A stretch of DNA of 64,000 bases, taken from NCBI GenBank assembly GCA_025057755.1, contig JANWVC010000007.1:124001-188000 (forward strand). The letters run 5' to 3'. The position numbers and the translations under genes are program-made. Below, one piece after another: positions 27,887-36,363 of the stretch. Every line of letters begins with the position of its first letter. The stretch's first letter is position 1. The notes under the pieces are model-generated. The model was given only the letters and a program-made list of their open reading frames with translations. It did not search any database and was not told the origin of the DNA. The DNA is from Limisphaera sp. Lineage in GTDB: Bacteria; Verrucomicrobiota; Verrucomicrobiia; Limisphaerales; Limisphaeraceae.

Positions 27887-29281
27887 ATGGTGAATCTTCT
27901 GGGACCGAAGACGTTTTTGGTGACTCGCTGTTCGCACCAACTTCTCGGCCGAGCGAACTGGAGCCATTGCCGGGTTGGAGGGGTAGGCCGTCGGACTGTG
28001 CTGGGTTGGGTGTTGCTTGGACCCTGGCTGTGCGCATGTGCCGGGTGGCCGATTGCAACCAATCTGACCTTGCAAGCGAGCCTCACCCTTCAAGAGATTT
28101 ACGATGACAATGTTTACATTTTGGACACACCGCCAGAACCCGGCTTCGTTGGCCCGGTTGGCTTACCCGTAAGCAAGCCTAAACACGATTCGTGGGTTAC
28201 CACCATTACACCCGGTCTTACAGTGAATTGGAAGCCGGCCGCAGCTTTCGAACTGGCCGCGGCGTACGCACCAGAATTGACCTGGTACCATAATGCGCCC
28301 TCAGAGAATCATCGGGTACATCGGGCTACCTTGAACCTTGGGGGGCGCTCACCCGATTGGATCTGGGAATGGCGCCACCAATGGTTGGGGATTGATGGCG
28401 ATCATTGGGGACCTGTGACGTTGCGGCCGGGAGATTGTCGGGCCGTGGGCGGTATTCCTTTGCGGGACCGCCGCGATGCGGTGGTATATCGGAGCACGTG
28501 GCGAACGACGTTTCCGGTCCATCGCAGTTTCTTACGGCCGGTGGCCTCGGTTTATATTCATGATTTTCGAACCGAACAGTTACCGAATCCTCAGCCCACC
28601 CGCTATATTTACGATAACTTTATTGATCGTTGGGAGGTCGCCAGTGGACTTGACCTCGGTCTGCCAGTGCATGAGGGGGGTCACTTCCTTTTGGGTTACC
28701 GCTACGGACACCAGCACCAAGGACGTCTCCGCAGCCGGCCGAGCCCTTACTCCAGCGATTTTCACCGATTTCTAATTGGTTACGAGGGCATGCCGAGTAG
28801 TTGGCTCCGAGTCGCAGTGTTGGCTGGACCTGATTTGCGCGACTGGGATGAACCGCCGGCGGCATTTCGCCAAACCGAAATTTTGTATTGGGTAGATGCG
28901 ACCTTATCCGTTCAGCCTTCCGCCCGGGATACCGTGACTTTGCGCGCGACGCGATTCCAACAACCTGCGTTCACCAGTCAGAGCGTGTATGAAGACGTCT
29001 TGTACCAAGCCAGTTGGCAGCACCAGTTCAACTCCAGATTTGCGGTGACATTTGGGATGACCCTGTACATTGGCGATTGGCAGGCGCCAGTGGCACGTGA
29101 AGACTGGATTCTTGCTCCGGCCCTGCAAGCCCGGTATCGCTTGCATCCACATTGGGAGTTGGAAGGGCAATACACGCACGACACAGCAGTCAACCGGGCC
29201 CCCACTCAGCGGGCGCCATATGCAGAGGGCCGCGAGTACAATCGCAACCGCATGGGAGTTGCCGTGCGATACACGTTTTGA
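27887..29281 (+). CDS. Outer-membrane beta-barrel protein, unknown role
   Basis: 464 residues. A basic N-terminus and signal segment (TVLGWVLLGPWLCACAG) is followed by alternating hydrophobic/polar strands with many aromatic residues, ending in the C-terminal VAVRYTF typical of BAM-inserted barrels. Motif-like parts are SLTLQEIYDDNVY at the mature N-terminus and LLGYRYGHQHQG mid-protein. This resembles the putative beta-barrel porin (BBP2-like) family often found near surface-polysaccharide or exosortase genes. GGAG sits 8 nt before the ATG. No partner genes reveal the substrate. Confidence 0.78.
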   Translation: MVNLLGPKTFLVTRCSHQLLGRANWSHCRVGGVGRRTVLGWVLLGPWLCACAGWPIATNLTLQASLTLQEIYDDNVYILDTPPEPGFVGPVGLPVSKPKHDSWVTTITPGLTVNWKPAAAFELAAAYAPELTWYHNAPSENHRVHRATLNLGGRSPDWIWEWRHQWLGIDGDHWGPVTLRPGDCRAVGGIPLRDRRDAVVYRSTWRTTFPVHRSFLRPVASVYIHDFRTEQLPNPQPTRYIYDNFIDRWEVASGLDLGLPVHEGGHFLLGYRYGHQHQGRLRSRPSPYSSDFHRFLIGYEGMPSSWLRVAVLAGPDLRDWDEPPAAFRQTEILYWVDATLSVQPSARDTVTLRATRFQQPAFTSQSVYEDVLYQASWQHQFNSRFAVTFGMTLYIGDWQAPVAREDWILAPALQARYRLHPHWELEGQYTHDTAVNRAPTQRAPYAEGREYNRNRMGVAVRYTF

Positions 29282-29417
29282 AAGGCTGTCTCCGATGGTG
29301 TCTCTGGATGAGGACTGTCAATCTTTCAAGGAGTTTTGGAGCGGATTAAACTCGGCTCGCCCTGCGATTGACCCACTGAGCCCGTGTGTGTTACGCTTGC
29401 CTCCATCAGGGCTGGTT

Positions 29418-30035
29418 ATGGCTTCGTTGTTGAGTCAGCCTGTGTTGGTGTTGAACCGGCTGTGGCAGGCGGTCAACGTCTGTTCGGCGCGGCGTGCCCT
29501 CATCTTGCTTTTTCAGGGGCACGCTCAAGCTGTCCTTTGTCGGCCGGATGGTTCATACCAAACGTTTAATTTCCGCGAGTGGAGTGATTTTTCCCAGGCT
29601 GAGCCGGACGCCGAAAGTATCAGTACGGTGAGTTTCCGCATTCGTATCCCTAAGATCATTCTGGTGCTGTTTTTCGACCGGGTTCCGAAAAAAGAAGTCA
29701 CCTTCACGCGGCACAACATCTTCGAACGGGATCAAAACACCTGTCAGTATTGCGGCCGCGTTTTTGATCGTAAAGATTTGAACCTTGATCACGTGATCCC
29801 AAAGGATCGAGGTGGCCCGACCACGTGGGAGAACATCGTTTGTTCGTGCATCGAGTGCAACACACGGAAGGGGAACCGCACTCCACAAGAAGCCGGGATG
29901 CGATTGATCCGCAAACCCAGGAAGCCGCGCTGGCGTCCCTTCCTACACATTACGTTAGGTTTCCAGCACCACGAAAGCTGGAAACACTTCATTGATCTGG
30001 CCTACTGGAATGTGGAGCTGGGCCAGGAACCGTGA
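29418..30035 (+). CDS. HNH endonuclease
   Basis: About 205 residues. The C-terminal half is a zinc-type HNH domain: CQYCGRVFDRKDLNLDHVIPK, GGPTTWENIVCSCIECNTRK, with two CxxC-type cysteine pairs and the DH catalytic region. The N-terminal VLVLNRLWQAVNVCSARRALILLF segment is typical of this bacterial HNH subgroup, whose role is unclear (possibly DNA repair or mobile DNA control). The start at 29418 is favoured by family length. An alternative ATG at 29295, with GAAAGG 9 nt upstream, would add 41 residues. Confidence 0.85.
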   Translation: MASLLSQPVLVLNRLWQAVNVCSARRALILLFQGHAQAVLCRPDGSYQTFNFREWSDFSQAEPDAESISTVSFRIRIPKIILVLFFDRVPKKEVTFTRHNIFERDQNTCQYCGRVFDRKDLNLDHVIPKDRGGPTTWENIVCSCIECNTRKGNRTPQEAGMRLIRKPRKPRWRPFLHITLGFQHHESWKHFIDLAYWNVELGQEP

Positions 30036-30148
30036 GCAGCGCGCGTTTTGGGGGTGCCCTGCTGCCCCTTGACTTCTTTCGATGCTGCCTGCCGGTCCAA
30101 AGTGAATCCTTGACCGAATCCTCTCTCGTTTGTGATCACCTCGAGACG

Positions 30149-30517
30149 CTAGGAGCGCTTGGGGTTTCGAGCAGCTTCAATCATTTCCCAAAACTTCGGA
30201 TTCTCCTGGAGGGCTTCGTCCTCCGCCACCTTAAGACCGGATCGGAACAAAAAGTCCTTTAAAGTGTGACGATTGAGGATGCGATGCACCAACACACCTA
30301 GTTCGTGCCGTTCGAAATAGATCCGATAATCGCCGAGCCGGTATCGGTGCAGCGTTCGTCCTCCCCGCTCCAATTTTCCGAACGCGTCTAGCTCCGTGCC
30401 GATGACCTGCCGAGGAAGCCCGCGGAATTCACCCAGGATCTGAAGCTGCAAATCTTTGGGCATGCGCGACAAGTCCGCGGCCGCGGCAGGGGTAAATATA
30501 ATCTGAAAGGGAACCAT
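30149..30517 (-). CDS. RelE/ParE-family toxin-like protein without visible antitoxin
   Basis: 122 residues from the ATG at 30517. Residues 1-90 follow the RelE/ParE pattern: FQIIFTPAAAADLSRMPKDL, a central RGLPRQVIGTELDAFGKLER, and the strand pair LHRYRLGDYRIYFERHE with HRILNRHTLKDFL. Such proteins are ribosome-dependent mRNA interferases or gyrase poisons. A C-terminal tail (about 30 residues with ENPKFWEMIEAARN) is longer than in typical toxins. No antitoxin gene is adjacent. It starts only 15 nt downstream of tRNA-Glu on the same strand, suggesting co-transcription; a longer open frame upstream is simply the tRNA. Confidence 0.78.
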   Translation of the reverse strand: MVPFQIIFTPAAAADLSRMPKDLQLQILGEFRGLPRQVIGTELDAFGKLERGGRTLHRYRLGDYRIYFERHELGVLVHRILNRHTLKDFLFRSGLKVAEDEALQENPKFWEMIEAARNPKRS

Positions 30518-30532
30518 GTGTAGAATGGTCAA

Positions 30533-30608
30533 TGGCGGCGCGTACGGGAATCGAACCCGTCTTTCGGCCTTGAGAGGGCCGCGTCCTGAACCGATAGACG
30601 AACGCGCC
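30533..30608 (-). tRNA. tRNA-Glu (anticodon CTC)
   Basis: 76 nt including encoded CCA. Acceptor GGCGCGT pairs with ACGCGCC. The anticodon arm is CGGCC-CTCTCAA-GGCCG with anticodon CTC. The T arm is CGGGTTCGATTCCCG. All cloverleaf arms pair well. Confidence 0.96.
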
Positions 30609-30970
30609 AATCCGATACGACGACATTACCCTACCTGTTCAGCTATGGAAATGTCAATGGCTCAAACCGGATTCGCTTGCCTGCGGTTTCAGCGTTGTTG
30701 GACCGAAGTAACGTGCCAGTCCTGCAACCAGCAAGGTAGGCTATGAACCCTTGGATGGGCGTGTAAAGAAGGGCTTCCAGGAATTTAAAAGATTCTTGGA
30801 GGCAGAAGGATCGCGCCTGACTCGGATGGTTGCTTGGTTGTGCCGGATCTTTTTACCTGTGTGCCATGCCACGGGTGTAACTCTGAAATCGGCGGGTGAA
30901 TAAACCCTCCATCGCAGTTTGTTGGCATTTGACAGTTGGCAGACCGGACTTTAGGTTTTCCGGCGTTTGT
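30609..30970. other. Spacer between tRNA-Glu and Pro/Ala-rich gene
   Basis: About 360 nt, no recognisable gene. It should carry the divergent promoters for the tRNA-toxin unit and the following plus-strand gene. Confidence 0.4.
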
Positions 30971-31447
30971 ATGGCTGAAAACATTCCCAACCTGCCGGGT
31001 GGGGCTGTGCCTCCGAAAAAGGAGACGGGCAAGGTTCAGCCCAAGAAAGAGACTGTTCGGATCAGCCTGCCGCCCAAACCCACGGCGGCGCCCACGATCA
31101 AGTTACCCACGCTCCCGCCCGCAGGGCCAGCTGCAGGCGCGCCCCGAACCGTGGCCCCCCCTGCGGCGGCTACGGCTGCGCCCGTGGCAGCTCCTGCGCC
31201 GTCGGCAACAGCACCCCCGACAGCCTCTGCGCCAGTCTCCGCTGGTGCCCGACCCGCTCCGGCAGCGACGCCCGCGGCATCCGCTGCTCCTACTGCACGC
31301 CCGGCCACCAGCCAGGTCGTGGCCAAAACGCCCGTCGGGGTGTCCGTCTCAGGATTGGAACAGGGTCTGGCCATCGGCGCGATTGTGGCTTGTGTATTAG
31401 CGTTGCTATCCGTGATTTACTTGGGATTCTTGTTGCCAGTGGACTAA
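30971..31447 (+). CDS. Pro/Ala-rich single-pass membrane protein
   Basis: 158 residues. The N-terminal segment MAENIPNLPG and the basic stretch VQPKKETVRISLPPKP precede a long low-complexity Pro/Ala/Thr region (about residues 35-120). One C-terminal transmembrane helix follows (AIGAIVACVLALLSVIYLGFLL). The topology implies a cytoplasmic Pro-rich arm anchored by its C-terminus. I recall similar genes just ahead of thioredoxin in other Verrucomicrobia, but the role is unknown. The ATG at 30971 is preferred; an upstream 25-codon extension lacks features. trxA follows 61 nt later. Confidence 0.72.
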   Translation: MAENIPNLPGGAVPPKKETGKVQPKKETVRISLPPKPTAAPTIKLPTLPPAGPAAGAPRTVAPPAAATAAPVAAPAPSATAPPTASAPVSAGARPAPAATPAASAAPTARPATSQVVAKTPVGVSVSGLEQGLAIGAIVACVLALLSVIYLGFLLPVD

Positions 31448-31508
31448 GCCAGAAGAGAGTTTTTCGAAGCCTTTTCACGAGGGGAATCCAAAAGTAGGAT
31501 TTTCGTCT

Positions 31509-31841
31509 ATGGCATCACCGCTGATTCTTACGCTGACCGAACAAAATTTTGAAACCGAGGTCCTGAAATCCAGCACGCCCGTACTGGTGGATTTTTGGGC
31601 TACCTGGTGCGGACCTTGTAAAATGATCGCTCCGCTGTTGGACGAATTAGCAGATGCCTATCAAGGTCGTGCCAAGATCGGCAAGGTGGATGTGGATCAG
31701 GAAAGCGCCCTGGCGGCTCGCTACGGTATTCAAGCGATCCCCACGTTGTTGATGTTTAAAGACGGCCAGGTCGTGGGCCAGATGGTGGGGGCCAAGGGTA
31801 AACGGGAATTACAGGCGCTCATCGATCGCGCCCTCGCATGA
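31509..31841 (+). CDS. trxA: Thioredoxin
   Basis: 110 residues, standard length. The redox active site is WCGPCK (C34, C37) in VLVDFWATWCGPCKMIAPLL. The cis-proline is in IQAIPTLLMFKDG. It reduces protein disulfides in the cytoplasm. It probably shares a transcript with the Pro/Ala-rich protein upstream. Confidence 0.97.
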   Translation: MASPLILTLTEQNFETEVLKSSTPVLVDFWATWCGPCKMIAPLLDELADAYQGRAKIGKVDVDQESALAARYGIQAIPTLLMFKDGQVVGQMVGAKGKRELQALIDRALA

Positions 31842-32209
31842 AACTAGTCCCGGGCGGCTTTCCCTGGCTAGGCTGCATACAGTCAGGGAAATCATCGGTT
31901 CCACAGTTCCGGGGAAAGTGGCACGAGCTGGAAGGATTGCATGCCTTTCCCTGGCCGTTTTCGTAGGCTTGGCTGGTCCGGGCCGCACCCTTCCTCGGGC
32001 ACGATCTAGCCAGAGAAAAGCTTTTTTTGGTCAGCCTCCCTTGAGCCTTTCCGCGAGGTCTTTTCAACTGACTCCGATGTGCTCGATTTCGAGAGGGTCA
32101 TGGCTTCCCTTACTTGGATGGGAGTTAGATGAGGCGGCCTTGGAATTGCGGTTAGCAGATGTTGCTGGGGCCACGTGTCTTGCCCCGCGGCCATCCAAAG
32201 GCCATGCGC
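31842..32209. other. Convergent spacer after trxA
   Basis: About 370 nt between convergent genes. No gene, and no clear T-tailed hairpin was found. Confidence 0.4.
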
Positions 32210-33937
32210 TCAATCAAGCCGACACCACAGCGTCTTGAGGTAAGCGGGCTCCTGCGCATGCACCGGGAAATCAGGTGGCTGAGGAACATAGTGGTCACGC
32301 GCGCATTGACGCCCGGCGACCCGCACCGCTCGGAGGATGGTATCGACGAAGTCAGATGCCGGCCAGTCGGCTGCGTTCGAAGACACAAACAGAACGCCGT
32401 GCGATCTGAGAATGCGTGCCGCAACCGTGACCAGAGCCGGCAGATCTTTTTTGACCTGAAAGACACCTCCTTCCTTCGAGCGCGAAAACGTGGGCGGGTC
32501 CAGCAAGATGCAGTGAAAATGTTGGGCTCGCCTTTCCCACCGCTGCAACCAGTCACGTACATCGCCCCGAACGAAAAGGTGCATGCTTGGATCTATGCCG
32601 TTGTGTTGGAAATTGCGTCGTCCCCATTCCAGATACCGACGGGACAAATCCAGACTGGTGACCCGAGCCCCCGCCTGTGCAGCTGCCACCGAGAAACCGC
32701 AGGTGTAAGCGAAAGCGTTGAGCACATGAAGGGTCTCTCTCGACTCGGGATGTCGGCCGTCGAACAGATGGAAATCGTGGCTGATGTAACCGGTCAACAA
32801 GCGGCGTCGGTTCTCTCTTTGATCCAGAAACAGGCCGACTGAATAACCTTCTTGCAGCCGGATTTCAAACCGGAGCCCGTTTTCTCGGATCAACACGGGC
32901 TGATCCATCGACGGCCCTTGGACACAGCGGGGAGCGGCCTCACCCGGTGTGCAACGGGACAGTTGCCGGCGTAGGACCTTGTGATAGATGGTTTGAGGCA
33001 AATCACGTGAAACACCCAACTGCGTCAGCCGCGTTCCGAGAGCTTCTGACCAATCTGATTCACTTTGGGAAAGAAAGGAATTACCCAAACGGTCTACATA
33101 CCAGCCTGGCCATCCATCCGCAGCTCCGTGGATCCAGCGATAGGCGTCGGTCCACTCGGCTTCGATCAAAGCCTGTCGCAGCAGTCTTCCGGGCCATACA
33201 TGAAACTCGGCAGGCGCGGTGAACCGGACAAATGCATTTGTAACAGGATGGTAAAAGCCCAGCTCTTCCGCGTGCAGGCACAAGCGCACCCAAGGGGACC
33301 CGCCGTAGAGAGCATCACCCAGTACTGGCATACCCGCTGCGGCCGCTTGCGCGCGAATCTGATGCGTGCGCCCGCTCATCGGCCAGGCGTGGCCTGTCCA
33401 GACATAGGTTTTATAAAGGTTTGACGGGGCGCCCGGACCAATCGCTTGCACGATTTGCGGCTCGGGATGAACCTCAAACCGTGTTTCCGCCAGTGGCTGG
33501 CCGGTGCGAGCCGGCTGCGCCATTTGTCGTGATCCGGATCGGATCAAAGTATTGCGTGCCAACCAGCTCCGCCGCGATGGGGGCCGGTCGGTCCAAAAAA
33601 CATAACGCTTGGTCACACGGCGGGTTGCGAATTGATCGGTCAGGGACCGGTTTGCTCGAGCCGACTTACTGAACACCATGACGCCGCTCGTTTCCTTGTC
33701 CAAGCGGTGGATGATGGCCAGGTTGGCCCAACGCGGCTCTCGATCCCGCAGCCATTCATACAAACCCTGTCCCGCCCAAGGCGAAGGCGCGTGTGTGTTC
33801 CATCCCGGCGGTTTGTGAACGACCAACAGGTGATCGTCCTCATACAGCACGCAGGGAGGCAAAGGCTGAACGGATCGGTCTGATACCGATGAAGCCTCAG
33901 CAGACCTTAAGCCACATCTCTGCAAGCGTGTCGACAT
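32210..33937 (-). CDS. Fusion of RluA-type pseudouridine synthase and RlmI-type rRNA methyltransferase
   Basis: 575 residues. Residues about 28-250 are an RluA-family pseudouridine synthase, with VVHKPPGWNTHAP, the catalytic aspartate in IIHRLDKETSGVMVFSK (D80) and the GRTHQIRAQAAAAGMPVLGD motif. Residues about 265-575 resemble RlmI/RlmK-like class I methyltransferases: a linker domain (DGWPGWYVDRLGN), SAM-binding VLNAFAYTCGFSVAAA (about 406) and DPPTFSRSKEGGVF (about 479). The protein could carry out two modifications of 23S rRNA in a single chain. AAGG precedes the ATG by 6 nt. It is last in the gspA-gspB-protease operon. Confidence 0.88.
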   Translation of the reverse strand: MSTRLQRCGLRSAEASSVSDRSVQPLPPCVLYEDDHLLVVHKPPGWNTHAPSPWAGQGLYEWLRDREPRWANLAIIHRLDKETSGVMVFSKSARANRSLTDQFATRRVTKRYVFWTDRPPSRRSWLARNTLIRSGSRQMAQPARTGQPLAETRFEVHPEPQIVQAIGPGAPSNLYKTYVWTGHAWPMSGRTHQIRAQAAAAGMPVLGDALYGGSPWVRLCLHAEELGFYHPVTNAFVRFTAPAEFHVWPGRLLRQALIEAEWTDAYRWIHGAADGWPGWYVDRLGNSFLSQSESDWSEALGTRLTQLGVSRDLPQTIYHKVLRRQLSRCTPGEAAPRCVQGPSMDQPVLIRENGLRFEIRLQEGYSVGLFLDQRENRRRLLTGYISHDFHLFDGRHPESRETLHVLNAFAYTCGFSVAAAQAGARVTSLDLSRRYLEWGRRNFQHNGIDPSMHLFVRGDVRDWLQRWERRAQHFHCILLDPPTFSRSKEGGVFQVKKDLPALVTVAARILRSHGVLFVSSNAADWPASDFVDTILRAVRVAGRQCARDHYVPQPPDFPVHAQEPAYLKTLWCRLD

Positions 33938-33964
33938 GGGACCTTCTGAGCATCAACGGTCGGT

Positions 33965-34645
33965 TCACCAGAAATGCCACGCACCCCGCGTGACCACCCA
34001 GAGTCCCAGCAAGAGATTCGTGATTGCGTGCGCCGTGATTGCGTCTCCCAGCCGATTCTTTCGAATCACCAGCCATTGGTAAAGCAGTCCGCAGAGGATG
34101 CCGGCCAACCATTCGTAGTGAACCAGACCGAAGACAAGCGATGTAACGCACCAAGAAAGCACGTGCCGATGGTTGAGCGGGAGGTTCCAAAAATCCACGC
34201 GCACCAACCATCGATACAAAAACGAACGATAAAACACTTCCTCCAGCGGGGGAACAACCAGGCTCGATCCCAAGATTCGGCCCACAATACAGGTCCACGC
34301 CAGCCACGAATTCTGCCCAAAAGCCGCGTGTGGGTTCCATCCACTTTCGCTGGGTTTAAAAAACAGATGATTCTTGGGCACAAACGGATCAATGCCCACC
34401 CAAAGAATAAAAACCGCCACCCCAACTCCGAGAGCTTCCCAGCTCCAAGCCCAGCGCATTTCGAGCACTAGCGGGCGCATCTCCCAAACGAGCCACCCGC
34501 CTACCAGCGTCTTGAGAAGATAAAGCCAATAGCGCGCTTCCTGGCCAAAAAAATCTTGTCCGGCCGTCAGCAACAGGAAAATGAAAAACGGTAAGACCCG
34601 GGCTGTAGCCGGTGACTTCTCCAAAGATGCTCGAATCAGGCCCAT
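33965..34645 (-). CDS. CPBP (CAAX-type) intramembrane metalloprotease, exosortase-associated type
   Basis: About 226 residues with seven or so hydrophobic helices. The three CPBP motifs are visible: EEVFYRSFLYR (about 137-147), FGLVHYEW and HAITNLLLG. The N-terminal part (PFFIFLLLTAGQDF, WLYLLKTLVGGWLVWEMRPL) matches the CAAX-protease-related proteins seen with PEP-CTERM/exosortase systems. It may process sorted surface proteins. The ATG at 34645 starts after gspB ends; an upstream ATG at 34711 would overlap gspB and add an unlikely polar segment. Confidence 0.84.
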   Translation of the reverse strand: MGLIRASLEKSPATARVLPFFIFLLLTAGQDFFGQEARYWLYLLKTLVGGWLVWEMRPLVLEMRWAWSWEALGVGVAVFILWVGIDPFVPKNHLFFKPSESGWNPHAAFGQNSWLAWTCIVGRILGSSLVVPPLEEVFYRSFLYRWLVRVDFWNLPLNHRHVLSWCVTSLVFGLVHYEWLAGILCGLLYQWLVIRKNRLGDAITAHAITNLLLGLWVVTRGAWHFW

Positions 34646-34673
34646 GCCCCATAAGCTGCACGGACGTGCAGCT

Positions 34674-35330
34674 TCAGGGAAGTTCCAATACGAGCGTGCG
34701 ACCGTAGCCAACTACAACCACATGGTCAGGCGCAATGCGCACGATCTGCCACCCGGCTACACGACCGCCGAGAGTGACAGTTCGGTGATTCAATACCGCC
34801 CATGGTCGGTCCGGATGATAGAGAATGCCTTGCAACTTCAAGGTTGGAGGGTCCTGCACGGTCTGGGGTGTGTTTAAATCCTGCGCAGGCGACCCGACAA
34901 ACTCATTGGATGAGACCTGGGCGAGCGGGTGGGAGACTGGGTCTCCCCCTATGGCCGGGCTTTCGCGAGCTGGATTTGTCGGGGTCAGATCGGCCGCTGG
35001 CGGGAACGCCGATTCCACATGTGAAATGGAGGATCGGCTGGGAGGAGACTCCAACGCAACAGCCGTTGGATCACAGCTTAAATCCGATGGCGTGAGGCCC
35101 TTTGACGTTGCTACATGCGCGGATTGGGACGCTGTCCCACCGGGCCGCCACCCGTGCCACAATAAAAAAACACCCGCACCCAATAATATGCCCACCCCTA
35201 CCAGTGTCCAAGAGGGCACTCCCGGTCGAGCATGGGAAATGGCTTGGCACAACCATTCCTGCGGAACCCTGGCTTCTCCAGAAGATTGCTGCGATTGCAA
35301 GCGGCGGAGGGCGTCGTGGATCAGGCTCAT
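34674..35330 (-). CDS. gspB: General secretion pathway protein B (GspB-like)
   Basis: 218 residues. N-terminal MSLIHDALRRLQ is the signature start of the family. A single transmembrane helix follows (WTLVGVGILLGAGVFLLW, about 41-58), then a Pro/Ser-rich periplasmic linker and the C-terminal GspB domain (LKLQGILYHPDRPWAVLNHR, AGWQIVRIAPDHVVV). GspB works with the GspA/ExeA ATPase to help place the type II secretin through the peptidoglycan. It overlaps gspA by 4 nt. Confidence 0.85.
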   Translation of the reverse strand: MSLIHDALRRLQSQQSSGEARVPQEWLCQAISHARPGVPSWTLVGVGILLGAGVFLLWHGWRPGGTASQSAHVATSKGLTPSDLSCDPTAVALESPPSRSSISHVESAFPPAADLTPTNPARESPAIGGDPVSHPLAQVSSNEFVGSPAQDLNTPQTVQDPPTLKLQGILYHPDRPWAVLNHRTVTLGGRVAGWQIVRIAPDHVVVVGYGRTLVLELP

Positions 35331-36145
35331 GCTTGGATCTCCCCTTCCAACTCTCGAATCGCGCGATTTACCAGCGCGAAGTCGATGCGAGGCGTTTGAT
35401 ACACAAAACCAGCCAATAACGCCCTGTCGCAGAGGGCATTAATCAGGCGTGGGATACCTCCGCTATATTGATGCACGCGCCACAAGGCTGGCAATGTGAA
35501 GTAGGGCATGCCACGGGCGCCCGACACGGCCAACCGATGCTGGACATAACGGATGACTTCCGAGCGGGTTAACGGCCGCAGGTGATAGCGCACTGTGATG
35601 CGCTGTCGCAACTGACGCAGTCTTGGATCGTTCAGCCGATCACGCAACTCTGGTTGACCCATCAGGATAATCTGCAGCAACTTGCGATCGTGCGTCTCCA
35701 AATTCGACAGCAGACGAATTTGTTCTAGCAGGGCATCAGAAAGATTTTGGGCTTCGTCGATCATTAAGACTGCGTTTCGACCCGCTGAAGCCAACTCTAA
35801 TAGGTGACGGTTAATGGCATTGAGAATTTCCAATCGATCGCAGCCGTTGGTTGTCAACCCGAACTCTTGGGCGACCGCCTTCATGAGCCCACCCGCGTCC
35901 AACGCGGGGTTGAGAATGACGGCCGTTGCGTATTGCTGGGAATCAAGCATTTCCAACAGGGCGCGACAAAGCGTGGTTTTACCGGCGCCTACTTCACCCG
36001 TGAGTTGGACAAATCCTTTGCGCTCGCGGATTCCGTACCAGAGGTGGTTGAACGCCTCGCGATGCTTGGCGCTGAAAAAAAGGAACCGCGGATTCGGCGT
36101 CAAATCGAACGGCGGCTCTTTCAGTCCGTAATACGCGAGATACAC
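35327..36145 (-). CDS. gspA: AAA ATPase, ExeA/GspA family
   Basis: 272 residues. The typical start is MYLAYYGLKEPPFDLTPNP. Walker A is GEVGAGKTT (50-58), Walker B is VLMIDEAQ (D130, E131), and an arginine-rich sensor region lies in LRQRITVRYHLRPLTRSEV. ExeA/GspA proteins couple ATP hydrolysis to secretin assembly. Related ATPases accompany exosortase loci, so either role is possible. It is the first gene of the operon gspA-gspB-CPBP protease-RluA/RlmI. A palindromic operator-like element lies 77-112 nt upstream of the ATG. Confidence 0.9.
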   Translation of the reverse strand: MYLAYYGLKEPPFDLTPNPRFLFFSAKHREAFNHLWYGIRERKGFVQLTGEVGAGKTTLCRALLEMLDSQQYATAVILNPALDAGGLMKAVAQEFGLTTNGCDRLEILNAINRHLLELASAGRNAVLMIDEAQNLSDALLEQIRLLSNLETHDRKLLQIILMGQPELRDRLNDPRLRQLRQRITVRYHLRPLTRSEVIRYVQHRLAVSGARGMPYFTLPALWRVHQYSGGIPRLINALCDRALLAGFVYQTPRIDFALVNRAIRELEGEIQA

Positions 36146-36221
36146 GCTCTCGGCATAGCAAAAGCCGTTCCGCGTTTTTGGCGCTGCCGAAACTGCCAGG
36201 CCGGAGAATCATAGTAAGAAT

Positions 36222-36257
36222 GGACAGTAACGTCTGGAAAAAGGACAGTAACTGTCC
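36222..36257 (-). promoter_or_regulatory. Repeated operator-like element upstream of gspA
   Basis: GGACAGTAAC occurs at 36222-36231 and again at 36243-36252, 21 bp (two helical turns) apart. The second copy is part of a near-perfect palindrome, GGACAGTAACTGTCC (7-bp arms, 1-bp centre, 36243-36257). Spacing and position suggest a transcription-factor site controlling the gspA operon. The factor is unknown. Confidence 0.45.
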
Positions 36258-36363
36258 ACCTCCAAGACAGGCATGTTTGATCATAGGCTCTTTTGAGGCG
36301 CCTCAGAGCCGGATTTGGCTGATCTGGATCGGTGGCACCTGACATGCTCCGGATTGAATCGTG

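Noticed and set aside
30518-30610. N-terminal extension of the RelE-like protein
   Set aside because: These codons are the tRNA-Glu gene read as protein; the real start is the ATG at 30517.
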